From Zeus faber (Eukaryota > Chordata > Actinopteri > Zeiformes > Zeidae), in NCBI GenBank assembly GCA_960531495.1, contig OY482853.1:2713565-2777564 (forward strand): a stretch of DNA of 64,000 nt. The letters are read 5' to 3'. Each line of letters starts with the position of its first letter. Position 1 is the first letter of the stretch. A program made the translations under genes and the position numbers. Positions 48,685-61,403 of this stretch are shown in pieces. The notes below the pieces were generated by a model. It ran no database searches and was not told where the DNA came from. It was given only the letters and a program-made list of their open reading frames with translations.

Positions 48685-49570
48685 CCTCTGAACCATGGGG
48701 AACGTGGAGAGCCAGCACGGGGACCATGCCCTTTATGGAAACCAACGTGGGCATCTGTCACGCAAGCACATGTCTCGTTCTCTGCGGATCTCCAACAAGC
48801 AGTGCCGGCGCTCCCGCCACACTTCGTCTGGGAAGGCGGAGCACAGGAACTCTGAGACCAGCACGCGCTCCAGCAGCACGCCCAGCATCCCGCAGTCCCT
48901 GGCCGACCACGGCCTGGAGCCCTTCAACCAGACCGATGTGCTCCCCGACTTCGGCAGCCCCATCTGGGTGGACCGCGTGGCCATGAACCTGCGCCCCGTG
49001 TCCTTCCACAACGACCTGGCCCACCCTTCGGTGCACATGGACGTGCCGCTGCCCGGCCCCGGGGCCCGGGGCCCACCGGACAGGGTGGCCTTCACGGGCG
49101 AGGTGACGTATGTGCGGAAGACCGGCGACAGCCCCGAGGAGAGCGTCGGCTTCAAGAAGAAGCGCTCCAAGTCGGCGGACATGTGGCGCGAGGACAGCCT
49201 GGAGTTCTCACTCTCCGACCTGAGTCAGGAGCACCTGACCAGCACCGAGGAGATTGTGGACGCCGCCAACGAGAGGGACTCGGAGACGCTGGGCTCCGCC
49301 GACAGGGCCAACTCCCTGGACGAGCTCTACGGCCCCAAGAGTCCGGCTGGCCGGACCCCCCACGGCCGCTACGGCAAGTGGCAGGACGCGGGCAGGGCGG
49401 GGCGTGACGCAGGGGACGACAAGATGCTCTCCCCCTCCGAGGAGGACGGGAGCAACTACGGAGCCTACACCCTGCCCTGCCGCCGCTCCCACTGCCTCTC
49501 CGAGGGCCTGGGCGCCCATCAGGGGGCCATGTGCACCAGCATGAAGGGCCGGAGGGCGCAGACCATACAG
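48685..49570 (+). CDS. tiam1: tiam1 first coding exon (residues 1-292)
   Basis: The acceptor is CTTTCAG at 48684. The ATG at 48695 lies in an ideal ACCATGG context and gives MGNVESQ, a Gly-2 N-myristoylation signal. Recognisable TIAM1 blocks are [55 protein letters not shown] and [11 protein letters not shown], then [14 protein letters not shown] and [10 protein letters not shown]. The donor ACAG|GTAGGA is at 49571. Family knowledge: this region carries membrane-targeting and turnover signals. Antisense ORFs here are GC shadows. Confidence 0.95.
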
Positions 49571-52500
49571 GTAGGAAGCCATTCAATACATATGACAAGA
49601 TCTATACTCCAAGTTAAAGAATGGGACAGAGTCAGACTCCACAGGTATAAAGGTAGGAAGGACCTCACTCTGCCCCCTTGAGGCCACAAAAAGAAAATGT
49701 GAAGTCTGAGCCATAAATATGTAAACTCTGTAAACACTCTGCTTAGCCTGGGAGATGAGGAATATTTATTATTGTGATGATTAAAATAGATTTCTACATC
49801 CTCCCTCTAATATTTCAGATCTAATATCATGACAATTTGAGCTCAAATCTACTTACAGTCCCAATATTAATGTCATCAAAGCTGCATGACGGATCAACAT
49901 GGAGCCCCGCCCAGCTCTGCTTCTTCTCCTCCCGTCTCAACCGCCCGGGTGTGGAAGCTCTGCGTGCGGATACCTGTGTCACCGCTCCCCCCAGCGCCGC
50001 AGCCAGCCATACCAGACGTCACCCAGAATTCTAATGCCCCAGTCAGACCTCGTGGAAGAACAGCTTCCCCTCATCCAGAGCTTCCCCACCGGGGCCCGAG
50101 CTGTTTCTCTGCTGCATTCACTGAAAAGATAATAAGCTCCGTGAACAGATTAAGTGTGGGAATAGAGGAAAGCAGGTCTGCCGCTGCCAGGGGAGCGACG
50201 TGGTGTTTCCTGATGGAGCTGTTGTTTTTCCCGGGGAGGGAAATTTTGCTCCGAAGGGGGAGGGAGGGGAGAGGGAGGGGGGCTCTTAAAGTCACTCCCC
50301 ATCCCAAATGCCTCAACCTTTTGTTATGCTAATCAGGCCTGTGGAAAAGTGTACAACAGTAAGAAAAAAGTGTGTGTGTGCGCGTGCAGTGGCCGGGCGC
50401 TGCGGGGCTCCATCAGAGCGTCTGAATGGAGCTGTGAAGCGCATGATGCGGTCACGTGACCACACGGGGAGATCCCGGGGTCCCACGTCGCCCCCTTCAT
50501 CTCCTAGGAGCCTCTGGCCGAGCGTGGGGGCCGGGCGGACCCCGCGGTTTAAACAATCCATTCCGCGGCGCCGTTCGGCGGCTACACGGCCACAGCGTAG
50601 AGTTCAGGGCATGAGGCTTTCTCCCGTATCACCACGGCAACACTGTTGGTGCAGCGCGGGGCTTGTGGAGGGAAACCACACTACTGTGGCAGTTGTTGTT
50701 GTCCTCCACCTCCTCACCTGTCCGCCCTCCATGTTGGGCAGGATGTCACGGTGGGAGACGGCAGCGAGTACGAGGACAGCGGCATCGACGGGGTGACGGC
50801 GGAGGCGGAGCACCAGTCGCGGCGCTACAAGACCATGTCGGCGTCCTTCTCCGTCTACTCAGCGGCCGGCCGCAGCGCCTTCGCCGGCAGCGACAGCGGC
50901 AGCAGCGGCGGCGGGGGCGGCGGCGCCGGCAGCGACGGCGTGCAGGGCGTGTACGAGAACTACCGGCAGGAGCTGGAGAGGAGCTCGTGCCGGACGGAGA
51001 GCGCGGAGGAGGCCGGCTCCGCCCTCAGCGACGAGCACAGCACCATGAGCTCCGCCTACCAGTCGGACCCCCTGCTCGGCGTGGCGCAGGGCACCGTGCG
51101 CAAGGCCGGACGCCTCTCCGTCAAGAATTTCCTGGTCCACAAGAAGAACAAGAAGGTGGAGTCGGCCGCCCGGCGCAAGTGGAAGAGCTACTGGGTTTCA
51201 CTGAAAGGTCAGTCCCTGGTCCTGCCGTACCAAATACAACACAACCTCCACTCGTGGGGCGTTTCCAAAAAGGGAAACATGTTTTATGCTCATTAGGACA
51301 AGTCGTTCATCTCCTGATGGTCAGACAGTTCTCACATGTCTCCTCCCTCATTTATCCTGTGAATAGCACCCTTTGTATACTCTGTTTATTCTCATATTTT
51401 GGTTATTTCTGTTCGTTAAAAAAAAATAAAAAATCGGTTCAGCAATGCACCAATCCCCGTAAATCAAAATGTGGACGAGTCAACAGATTCCGGTTCGGGT
51501 GGAGGAGGCAACGCTGCACTTCTTTAAGTTGGCCACTGGAGAGCACAATTCAATCATCCCAAATCCATGCGGCATTTATTTATTTATCTGTTATTTGTTA
51601 TTCTTTTTATTTTGAACGGGCCGCTAACTCATGTTTCTTGCGCCGTCTTCCCAGGATGCACTCTGTTCTTCTACGAGACCGACGGCCGCTCGGGCATTGA
51701 CCACAACAGCATCCCCAAACACGCCATCTGGGTGGAGAACAGCATCGTGCAGGCCGTGCCGGAGCATCCCAAGAAGGACTTTGTGTTCTGCCTCAGCAAC
51801 TCGTTGGGCGACGCCTTCCTCTTCCAGGTGACTTTCTACTGAAGTAAAGGTGCAGAATATCATAAAAAAACACAACGCCACATTCCACGCCCACTTCTCT
51901 AGTACTTCAATTAAGATAAATTGTTAAAGTGCTTTTTACGTTTGGGAAACTAAATACAGGACCAAACAATCTGATTAGTTCAGTAGATTGTTTCCTCTTT
52001 CTTTTGAAATTATTGAAATTATTATAATTATTATTATTATTATTATTAATAAAGTAAGGTGTTAAAAATGTAGTCTGCAAATTGAGTACTTAGTCAGGTA
52101 CAGATACTTCAAAAATGTACTTAAGTTTTCATAACCTAATCATTTCATAACATAATTATGTATGTATAAATAGATAGATATATAAAACAAACATCCATCT
52201 TTTTGATGGACGCCCCACCTCCAGACCTGCAGCCAGACGGAGCTGGAGAACTGGATCACGGCGCTGCACTCTGCCTGCGCCTCGGCCGTGGCGCGGCAGC
52301 ACCACCGGGACGACACTCTGCGGCTGCTCCGCGCCGAGATCAAGAAGCTGGAGCAGAAGATCGACATGGACGAGAAGATGAAGAAGATGGGAGACATGCA
52401 GCTGTCCTCCGTCAGCGACACCAAGAAGAGGAAGACCATCCTGGAGCAGGTGACGGGGTCACACTCTTGCACCTTTGTTTTTGTTTGCTTCCTTTATCGG

Positions 52501-52788
52501 CTGCACCGAGGCTAACTCATTTGAAGAAGGTCAATCTTGTTCGAGGGTTAAAGGTCAGGTCATAATCATAATAACTATTATTATTATCATTAATAATGGA
52601 ATTATATTAAATTATAAAATAATAATAATTATAATACTAACTTTTATTTGTAAAGCACCTTTTGTAAACATGTAACCCAAAGTCCTTTACATTTGTTGCA
52701 GATAATAATAATAATAATAATATGAATAATATGAATTATATGAATAATAATAATAATAATTACATTTTTATTATTATTATTATTATAC

Positions 52789-52820
<32 letters not shown>

Positions 52821-53068
52821 AACAATAATAATAAGAATAACAAACTGAAAGGCAAACAAGCAATATGCATTCAATAAAAATGTAATAAATATTATTCTCA
52901 ATTTAATATTTTGGGTCACACTGAAGGATCAGGATGTGTTCATGAGGAACAATTTAAAATTAGCATTTGTAATCAAACCTTAAAACTTTAATGTTTTTGT
53001 GTTCAAGCTCCTTCAGTACCCAAAACAACCAGTGTTTTCCTTAATTTTCCAAGTATTCAAGATATTCT

Positions 53069-53107
<39 letters not shown>

Positions 53108-55221
53108 TTTAAAGAACCGGAGCTGGGGCCAAGGAACCCCTGGTGCTCTGATCGCTTAGACGGGTCAAAACCGTGCAAAACTGTTATTTTGCAAGTGAAA
53201 GTATCAGTAGTTGGAAGGTGGTGAATCCTAAACGCCGTTGGAGCCGCTCCACCCGCCCGCCATTCTCCTGGATTAATACCCAAGCTCATATTGTGTGTGA
53301 TAGGTCTGTTTAGTGGACAAACAGCAGATCAAATGGTCTTTGTGCGGTGGGTCAGGGGGCGCCAGGTTGGAGCGGCCCGTTTGGCAGCGTCGGCGTCCGC
53401 ATTGTGGAGCGCTGAATGGAGGCCGGCCGGCTCCTTGGAAAGCCCCGGCGCTCCTCCGCCTCTGTCCGCCAGAGGAATGCACCGTATTGTCTCGCTCCGT
53501 CTCTGGGCTGCCTTGGCAGAGCCGCGGAGCCGGCGCCCCGCCCACCGAACGGCAGTACCGAGACTCGCATGCGACGCCTGGATGGGTAATCACAATGCGC
53601 CGGGCCGCTTGCACGGGACGCGGCCTGGGCTCTGGGAGGAATGGTGGGTAAGGGAAGGGGTGAGGGAGAGAGGGTGAGAGGGAGATCTGCCAAATGCTGT
53701 GATATCAGCTCCAGGAATCCATCGGCCTCAGTCTCATTTCATCATTTCATTCCTGTTTTTTGGGGGGGTTTTTTTTGCATTTTCCAGTCTCCCACATGAA
53801 ATAATAGAGAGTATGGGAGAAATGCATGCGGTTTCCCTAATTTCTTCAATATAAAGTATGTGATTCGGATGTTTTTCAAACATAAACATTCGAGAAACAA
53901 GCTGCTAATGGCTGAGCAGTTAGTCACCCACAACCCGTTGCACCAACAGTGTCAGCTTGTTTTGGCTCCAGGCGCCGTCGGGTTTCAGCGCAATCCAGTA
54001 GCAGTGAAGAGGGAAAACACATTAAAAATAACACCGGCTCGGTTACGCCGCGCTCAGGCCATTCCGGCTCGTTCCGGAGGTCCATGGCCGTGCAGAGTGT
54101 TTCCAACTCCGACCTCTGACCTGCAGATCTTCCTCTGGGAGCAGAACCTGGAGCAGTTCCACATGGACCTGTTCCGCTTCCGGTGCTACCTGGCCAGCCT
54201 GCAGGGCGGGGAGCTGCCCAACCCCAAGCGGCTGCTGGCCTTCGCCTCCCGACCGACCAAGCTGGCCATGGGTCGTCTGGGGATCTTCTCCGTCTCGTCC
54301 TTCCACGTTCTGGTAAATGTCTCCGCTGCTTGTAATGCTCGTCTGCTCCCAGGTCAACATGCTACAGTGATGTGACTGATGCTATGAGGCAGCAGAATTA
54401 CGTATTAATTAACATTATTTTTACTATTATTTATACTTTTTTATTATTATTTCAATATTATTATGTAATTTCATATTTTTTTGATGGTTTATTTATTTAA
54501 AAAAAACCCTGATATATTTATACTTCTAGTATAGAATAAAAAAAGCTAATAACATACAAGGATCGGACTTAACATTACAAATGACTGATTATTGTATGTT
54601 ACTCTTTTTTACTATTTTAACAATTTTATTTTTATATAAAACATTTTTAACCATTTTACATTTGTATTACCATTTTCATGTAAAATTGTTTATTATAATT
54701 TAATTTAAATAGTAATACAATTTTGTGAATTATCCTCTGGGGATTAATTGTTATTGTCATCTTAAATTAAAAACCCAAATAAAAAATAAAAAAACAATAA
54801 ATAATAATAAAGATAATAATATTAATAGTAAAAACAATGATAAAAAATACAAAAAGTTCTATCTCATCTAATTTAATCTTAAATAAGCTGCTGAAGAATA
54901 TCAACATAGCTTCCTCCTTAAAGAACGTTTTAAAGGAGCATCCTCCTTCTGGTGCTTTTATATTCATGTCAAATGACCCACTTATCAAAGTGGAGAAAGA
55001 TGGTGAAAGCACTTAAACATCTCCACTAAAGGACAGTGTACTGTCATGCCGGTGTGACCTGCCACAGCCTGTTTGGAACAAGAGAAGACGTTCTTCTATT
55101 CTGATGCAGCTTGGGTTCAGATCTGACCGGGTCGTGGCTTCCTCAACGTCGTACTGCGGAACAACAGAGAGTGTGTTTTTAGCCTCGAGTGGGCGGTCGA
55201 GTTCTCTCTCTCCTCTCTCCT

Positions 55222-55283
<62 letters not shown>

Positions 55284-58200
55284 TCTGACGGGCGGTTTCC
55301 ACGCCAAGATGGCAGGTTGGAGAAAAAACACAAAACACATCCAGTACCAGCTCTCTGTTCTGTCCATTTGCTCTCCCTCCCCCTCTCCCTCTCTCTCTCT
55401 CGCTGTCGCTCTCTCCTCCCTCAGTCCCTCTCACTGTTGCTCTCTCTCCTCTTTCTCTCTCTCTCCTCTCTTGCTGTCATGACACAGTTTTTAAGGCTTT
55501 TACATTGTAATTGTATAATTACATTTATACAATAGTGTAGCCATGGATGGATGGATGGATAGATGGATGAATAAATAGATGGATGATGGAAGACGGGTAA
55601 ATAGATGTATGGATGGAAAGGTGGATGACAGAGAGATAAATGATGGATGGATGGATTATGGATGGAATATGGATGGTGGATGGATGGAAAGATGGATGAT
55701 AGATGATGGATGGATGATAGATGGATAGTAGATGACAGATGATGATAGATGATAGATGGATGGTAGATGATGGATGGATGATAGATTGATGGATGATGAT
55801 AGATGGTGGATGGATGGTAGATGATGGATGGATGATAGATTGATGGATGGATGATAGATGATGGATGGATGATAGATGATGGATGGATGGATTATGGATG
55901 GAATATGGATGGTGGATGGATGGAAAGATGGATGATAGATGGATAGTAGATGACAGATGATGATAGATGATGATAGATTGATGGATGATGATAGATGATG
56001 GATGGATGGTAGATGATGGATGGATGATAGATGGATAGTAGATGATAGGTGATGATAGATTGATGGATGGATAAATAGATGAATGATGATATATTGCTTG
56101 TGGCTCGTCCTCCTGCCACACGCCACCAAGTGGCCCCTCCAGGGCCCTCCGGCTCAGAGACACAGATGACGATGTGTTGTAAACACCAGTTTATTGTAGA
56201 GAGCAGACTGGGTGGAGTTAGCCAGGAGCAGGTGGAGCATGCCATGACAGGGCTCCTCTCCTGAGTGAGTGTGGCGATGGGGGTTTTACCTGCTGCAATG
56301 AGCCACAGGTATGCAGCCACCCTGACCCAATCACCTAGATCCAGGTGAGGTGTGGCTGCTCAAACCATCCCATCTCCACGTTGATCTAATCATATAGATC
56401 AAACACTGACAGTGAAATACATTTTATTATTGATGAATAAAGTGAAACCATCTGATCATAGTTTGATATTTGACACCGTCCTGCTGCAGATGATGGAGGC
56501 GTGGCAGCGGTGCCATGTCCTGATATTTCAACCTGCGTGTTTTACATTTGAAGTTTAAATGAAGGGATCGTCCCCTCCACTGTTGGATGATGACGCCTCG
56601 TGTAATGTCTGACGGACGTCTGTGTTTGAGATTTAGGATTTTTCTGCAGCGTTGGCCGAGGACGTATTTCAAAATAATAAAGAAAATGTAGGTTTTGAAG
56701 TGTTTTCTGCCTCTAACTGATAATGTTGCTTTTATTGATGATGGTTTACTTCTGCATGTGGAGCGTCCTCGGAGCTTGGTATAAAAAGTAAAGGTTTGAA
56801 GGTTGTTCACACAGGGCTGCTCTAACTGGACCAGGTGGATGCCATTTGATCCTCCTCTAAAGTGATTTTCGGGGGCCTCGCTGTGAGTAAAGTCGGGCCC
56901 CGGCCCTCACCCTCCGTCTTAACCCCCCCTCCCTCCATCCACTGAAGGTGGCGGCGCGTTCGGAGAGCGGCGTGCGGCGCCGCGCCCAGGCCATGTCGCG
57001 CTCCACCAGCAAACGCAAGAGCCGGTTCTCCTCCCTGTGGGGCCTGGACACCACCTCCAAGAGGCGGAGCAAGGCACACCCCAGCATCAACCAGGTCAGC
57101 AGGGGGCGCTCAGCGCTGGGGCGTTACACACAGACTTCTGGAAGCAGTTGCCAGGTTGCCAAGCGTGCATCAGCTGGTTGCCCAAACCGATAAAATGGTT
57201 GCCTAATTTTAATCATTTTCTAATTGAGTGATATTGATCCTGTATAATTATAATCCATATTTCAATCTTATATCAAGAGATATCAAGAGAGGGAACATAT
57301 TCACTTTTTTGAACTTTCTTTTGGGTCAATTCTGTGATTGTCAATTTCTACACTGAATTTCAACTTTTTTTTTTTTATTAATTTTGTGCGGTTGGAACAT
57401 GTTAAAAGTTTCCTCTGATGCGGGAATTATTCATATACTTTTATCATTATATTATTTTTTTCATAATATAAAATTGTTTTGTGAACGGGCCACGAGCCCG
57501 TTCCAGATGGTGGAAGTAGGAAGCGTATTTGTTTCTCTCTTTTGTCTCGTTTTTCATCCTTTTCTTCTTTCTTCTTCAGGTCTTCACAGACGGACACGAG
57601 ACGCTGAAACCGCCGTGTGACGGCGTCTTTTCAGACCCCACCAAGGACTCCATGGTGAGGGATCCCTCCTCCTCCTCCTCCTCCTCCTGATCGTCCTCCC
57701 CATCTTCCTCCTCCTCCTCTTCCTCCTCCTCCTCGTCCTCCTCCTCGTCCTCCTCCTCTTCCTTCCCCGTCCCCCTCATCCTCCTCCTCCTCGTCCTCCT
57801 CCTCCTCCTGATCCTCCTCCTCCTCATCCTCCTCCTCTTCCTCCTCCTCCTCGTCCCCCTCATCCTCCTCGTCCTCCTCCTCATCCTCCTCCTCTTCCTC
57901 CTCCTCCTCCTCGTCCCCCTCATCCTCCTCGTCCTCCTCTTCCCCCTCGTCCTCCTCCTCCTGATCCTCCTCCTCCTCTTCCCCCTCGTCCCCCTTGTCC
58001 TCCTCCTCGTCCTCCTCCTCGGTGGGAAACCTTTATTTTGAAGGCATGTTTGGATGTTTTGCATCAGACCTCAGATCGTCAGGTTGTTCCACGGTGGAAC
58101 CGCGGCCCCTGGATGCACCAGGTGCAGCCTTTTATTCTTGGAATGGTCTGTTTTCTGCCGCACTGTAGGTCTCTGCCCCTTTTTATTTCTCACTAACGGC

Positions 58201-60737
58201 CGTAAACTGCAAAATGTTTCCATTTATAATTAATAAAATGCATCGTAACGAGGACGTGGGAGGAGAGAAATGAGAGAAAACATCAGCGCTCGGCTTCCAG
58301 ACTTAAACCTCCTGGAGAAGTTGCAAATTGCAACCAAACTAACATGGAGTTGAACGACGTGTTGTTGAGCCCTGCTGTATTATGGGATATCATTCTGCGT
58401 CATCAGGGTTTTTTCTTTTTCCTCGTCTCTCTTTCCATGAAGAAGAGCGATGAGGGCCCCTGTAAGCGGCTCCCGAGGCCCAGCACAGAGAGCGACCTCT
58501 GGGCCCCGGACCACCTCACCCCCTCCTGGGTGTGTTTGCCCAACGACCAGCCGGTGCTGACCATCATCCAGCCGGGGGAGTCGGCGCTCGGCGCCCTGGA
58601 AACCATCTGCAAGGTAGACGCCACAACGTTCTGTTTGCTTTTGGGTCCTGGGGCTCACGGCGGAGCGACGTCTAATTCCAATGTTGGTTTGAGGAAAGTT
58701 CTCAGTGAGTGTTTTGCCGAACTGGCAAGGTGCAGCAGAGGCTCCTTGCTGCTCGGGGTTAGAATGAGGCGCTTGATGTTTATTTGGACTCGTCCTGAGC
58801 TGCCTTGTCCTGGTGCAGGCCCATCAGCTGGACGCCACCAAACACTACCTGAGACTCAAGTTCCTCATCGAGAACCAGGTGCAGTTCTACATCCCCAAGC
58901 CAGAGGAGGACGTGTGTGACCTGGTGAGTTACAATGCTCTCTACCCTACTCTGCTTCTACCTTTACTCTACTCTACTCTACCTCTACTTCTACTTCTACC
59001 TTTTCTCTACTCTACTCTACTTCTACTCTACCTCTACTTCTACCTTTACTCTACTCAACTTCTACTCTACCTCTACTTCTACCTTTTCTCTACTCTACTT
59101 CTACTCTTCTTTACTCTACCTCTACTTCTACCTTTACACTACTCTACCTCTACTTCTACTATACTTTACTCTACCTTTACTCTACCTCTACTTCTACTCC
59201 TACCCTTTCTCTACTCTACTTCTACTCTACCTCTACTTCTACCTTTACACTACTCTACCTCTACTTCTACTCTACCTTTACTTTACTCTACTCTACCTGT
59301 ACTCTACTCTACACTTCTTCTACCTTTATTAAACCTTTACTCTACTCTACCTCTACTTTACACTACTCCACTCTACTTGTACTCTACCTCTACCCTTATT
59401 CTACCTCCACTCTTCTATTCTACTTGACCTCTACTTCTACTCTACCTTTACTCTGCTCTACCTCTACTCTACTTCTACTGGACTCTACCTCGACTCCAAC
59501 TCTTCTCCACTCTACTTCTACTCTACCTCTACTCCACTCTACTTCTGCTCTACCCCTACTCTACTCCTACTCGACCTCCCACTAATCTGCCTCTACTCAA
59601 CCTTCACTCAACTACCTTTACTCTATCTCACTCTACTCTACTCCTTACCTTACTTCTACTTTACCTCTCCTTTAATGTTCCTTTATTCTACCTCTGCTTT
59701 ACTCTACGTCAACTTTACCTTTATTTTACTCTTCCCCTGCTTCACCTCTACTCTGCTTACCTCTACTCTTCCTCTTCCTCTTCATTTGCTCTGCTCTGCT
59801 CTGCCTCTACTCTACTCCTACTCCACCTCTTCTCTACCTTTACTCTACCTCTACTCTAATCTTCCTCCCTCTACTCTACCCTCACATGACTCTACCTTTA
59901 CTCCATGGGGGATTTAGGAAGGACCCATTATTTGCATCAATATCTTAACAAAGATATTGAAAGGAGCTAATGCTACGTCACATGTGTGTTTGCTTGTTTG
60001 TTTGTTTGTTTGTTTGTTTTTCCAGTCGTCACTAAACAGGACGACTGGAGCTTTAATCGGGTTAAAGGGACATTCCGTGCGTTTTGGCTGCGTAGCGCAT
60101 GGAGGAGTCTCCTGGTGTAGAGAACAGTTTGCCGGGGTGCATTGTGGGTAATGTTTTATTAATAAGTGTGTATTTTTAACCATCAGTGCTGTAGGTTTTA
60201 TGAATTGTTTGGATTAATGGATCCATGACGCACTTTGACGGAAATAAATCAATTCTTTGTGTGGTGTGGATCCAGACACAGAGTCCTCCTCCCTGAGGCG
60301 GAGGCTGCTGTCGTCTTCTCACAGGAGGGTACACACACGGTCCTGGGCTCAGGAGAGTCGCCTGCTGTTGCGTCTTTGACCGTTTTTGACAATTATTTTG
60401 TTCTTCCTTCACAGCTTTACAAAGAAATCGAACTCTGCTCCAAAATAACCAAAGTGATCCAGTTCGACCGTGACGAGTCCTGCATGATCGGCTACGGTGC
60501 GTGCGCGGGCATCTGTCACCGCGGCAACTCTCATCTCATCTCACTTTAATTTCAATTATGATGCTGCTGTTACCTGTTTCCATGCAGCCACTTTACTCCA
60601 CTGATTATTTATCTCTCTTGCATTTCACTTAAATAATTAAGCTTTATATTACTAGTATTATTATTATTATTACTCTTATTTTCATTCTTCTTCTTCTTCT
60701 TCTTCTTCTTCTTCTTCTTCTTCTTCTTCTTCTTCTT

Positions 60738-60768
<31 letters not shown>

Positions 60769-61344
60769 TTATTATTATTAATAAATATTCTATTTTTTAC
60801 TGTTGTCCTTAAGTATATGTGAGTTTAGTCAACATTCTTTGACCTTCTTTATCTTATTTCTCATCTTATCGGTTTGATTTCCTGTTGTTTATGGCATCAC
60901 AGGTTGTAACGTTTGGTGGTTTGTCCTCTGTGGAACTGAACCATCTGTTCCTTTCCTCTCTCTCTCTGTCTCTCTCTCTGTCTCCCTCTCTGTCTCTCTC
61001 TCTGTCTCTCTCGCTGTCTCTCTCTCTGTCTCTCTCTCTGTCTCCCTCTCTGTCTCCCTCTCTGTCTCTCTCTCTGTCTCTCTCTCTGTCTCCCTTTCTG
61101 TCTCTCTCTCTGTCTCTCTCGCTGTCTCTCTCGCTGTCTCCATCAATCTTCCTCTCACGCTCTGTCAATTTGTCTGTCTCTCTCCCTCTTTTGATGTCGC
61201 CTTCTTTGTCTCGTGACTGTTTCCATCTCTCGCTCTTTCTTCATCTGTTGCTTTCTCACTCCATCTCTGTCTCTCGCCCCTCCCTCCCTCCCTTCCTTTC
61301 TGTTTCTCTCCCTCCATCTGTTTATCTTTACTTTATCTCTTTTA

Positions 61345-61403
<59 letters not shown>

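Noticed and set aside
49152..49598. Minus-strand Arg/Pro-rich ORF across tiam1 exon 1
   Set aside because: Antisense shadow of a GC-rich coding exon; the + strand matches TIAM1 throughout.
55525..56320. Minus-strand Ser/Ile/His/Pro ORFs up to 212 residues
   Set aside because: Translation of the GATG array; no domain and no splice context.
57576..58064. Long minus-strand Arg/Glu-rich ORF
   Set aside because: Pure translation of the GGA/GAG repeat opposite the (TCC)n array; no non-repeat content.
58813..59427. + strand ORF of 204 residues running past the RBD exon
   Set aside because: The first 35 codons are the tiam1 exon; the rest is read-through into the CTCTA array past a clear GT donor.
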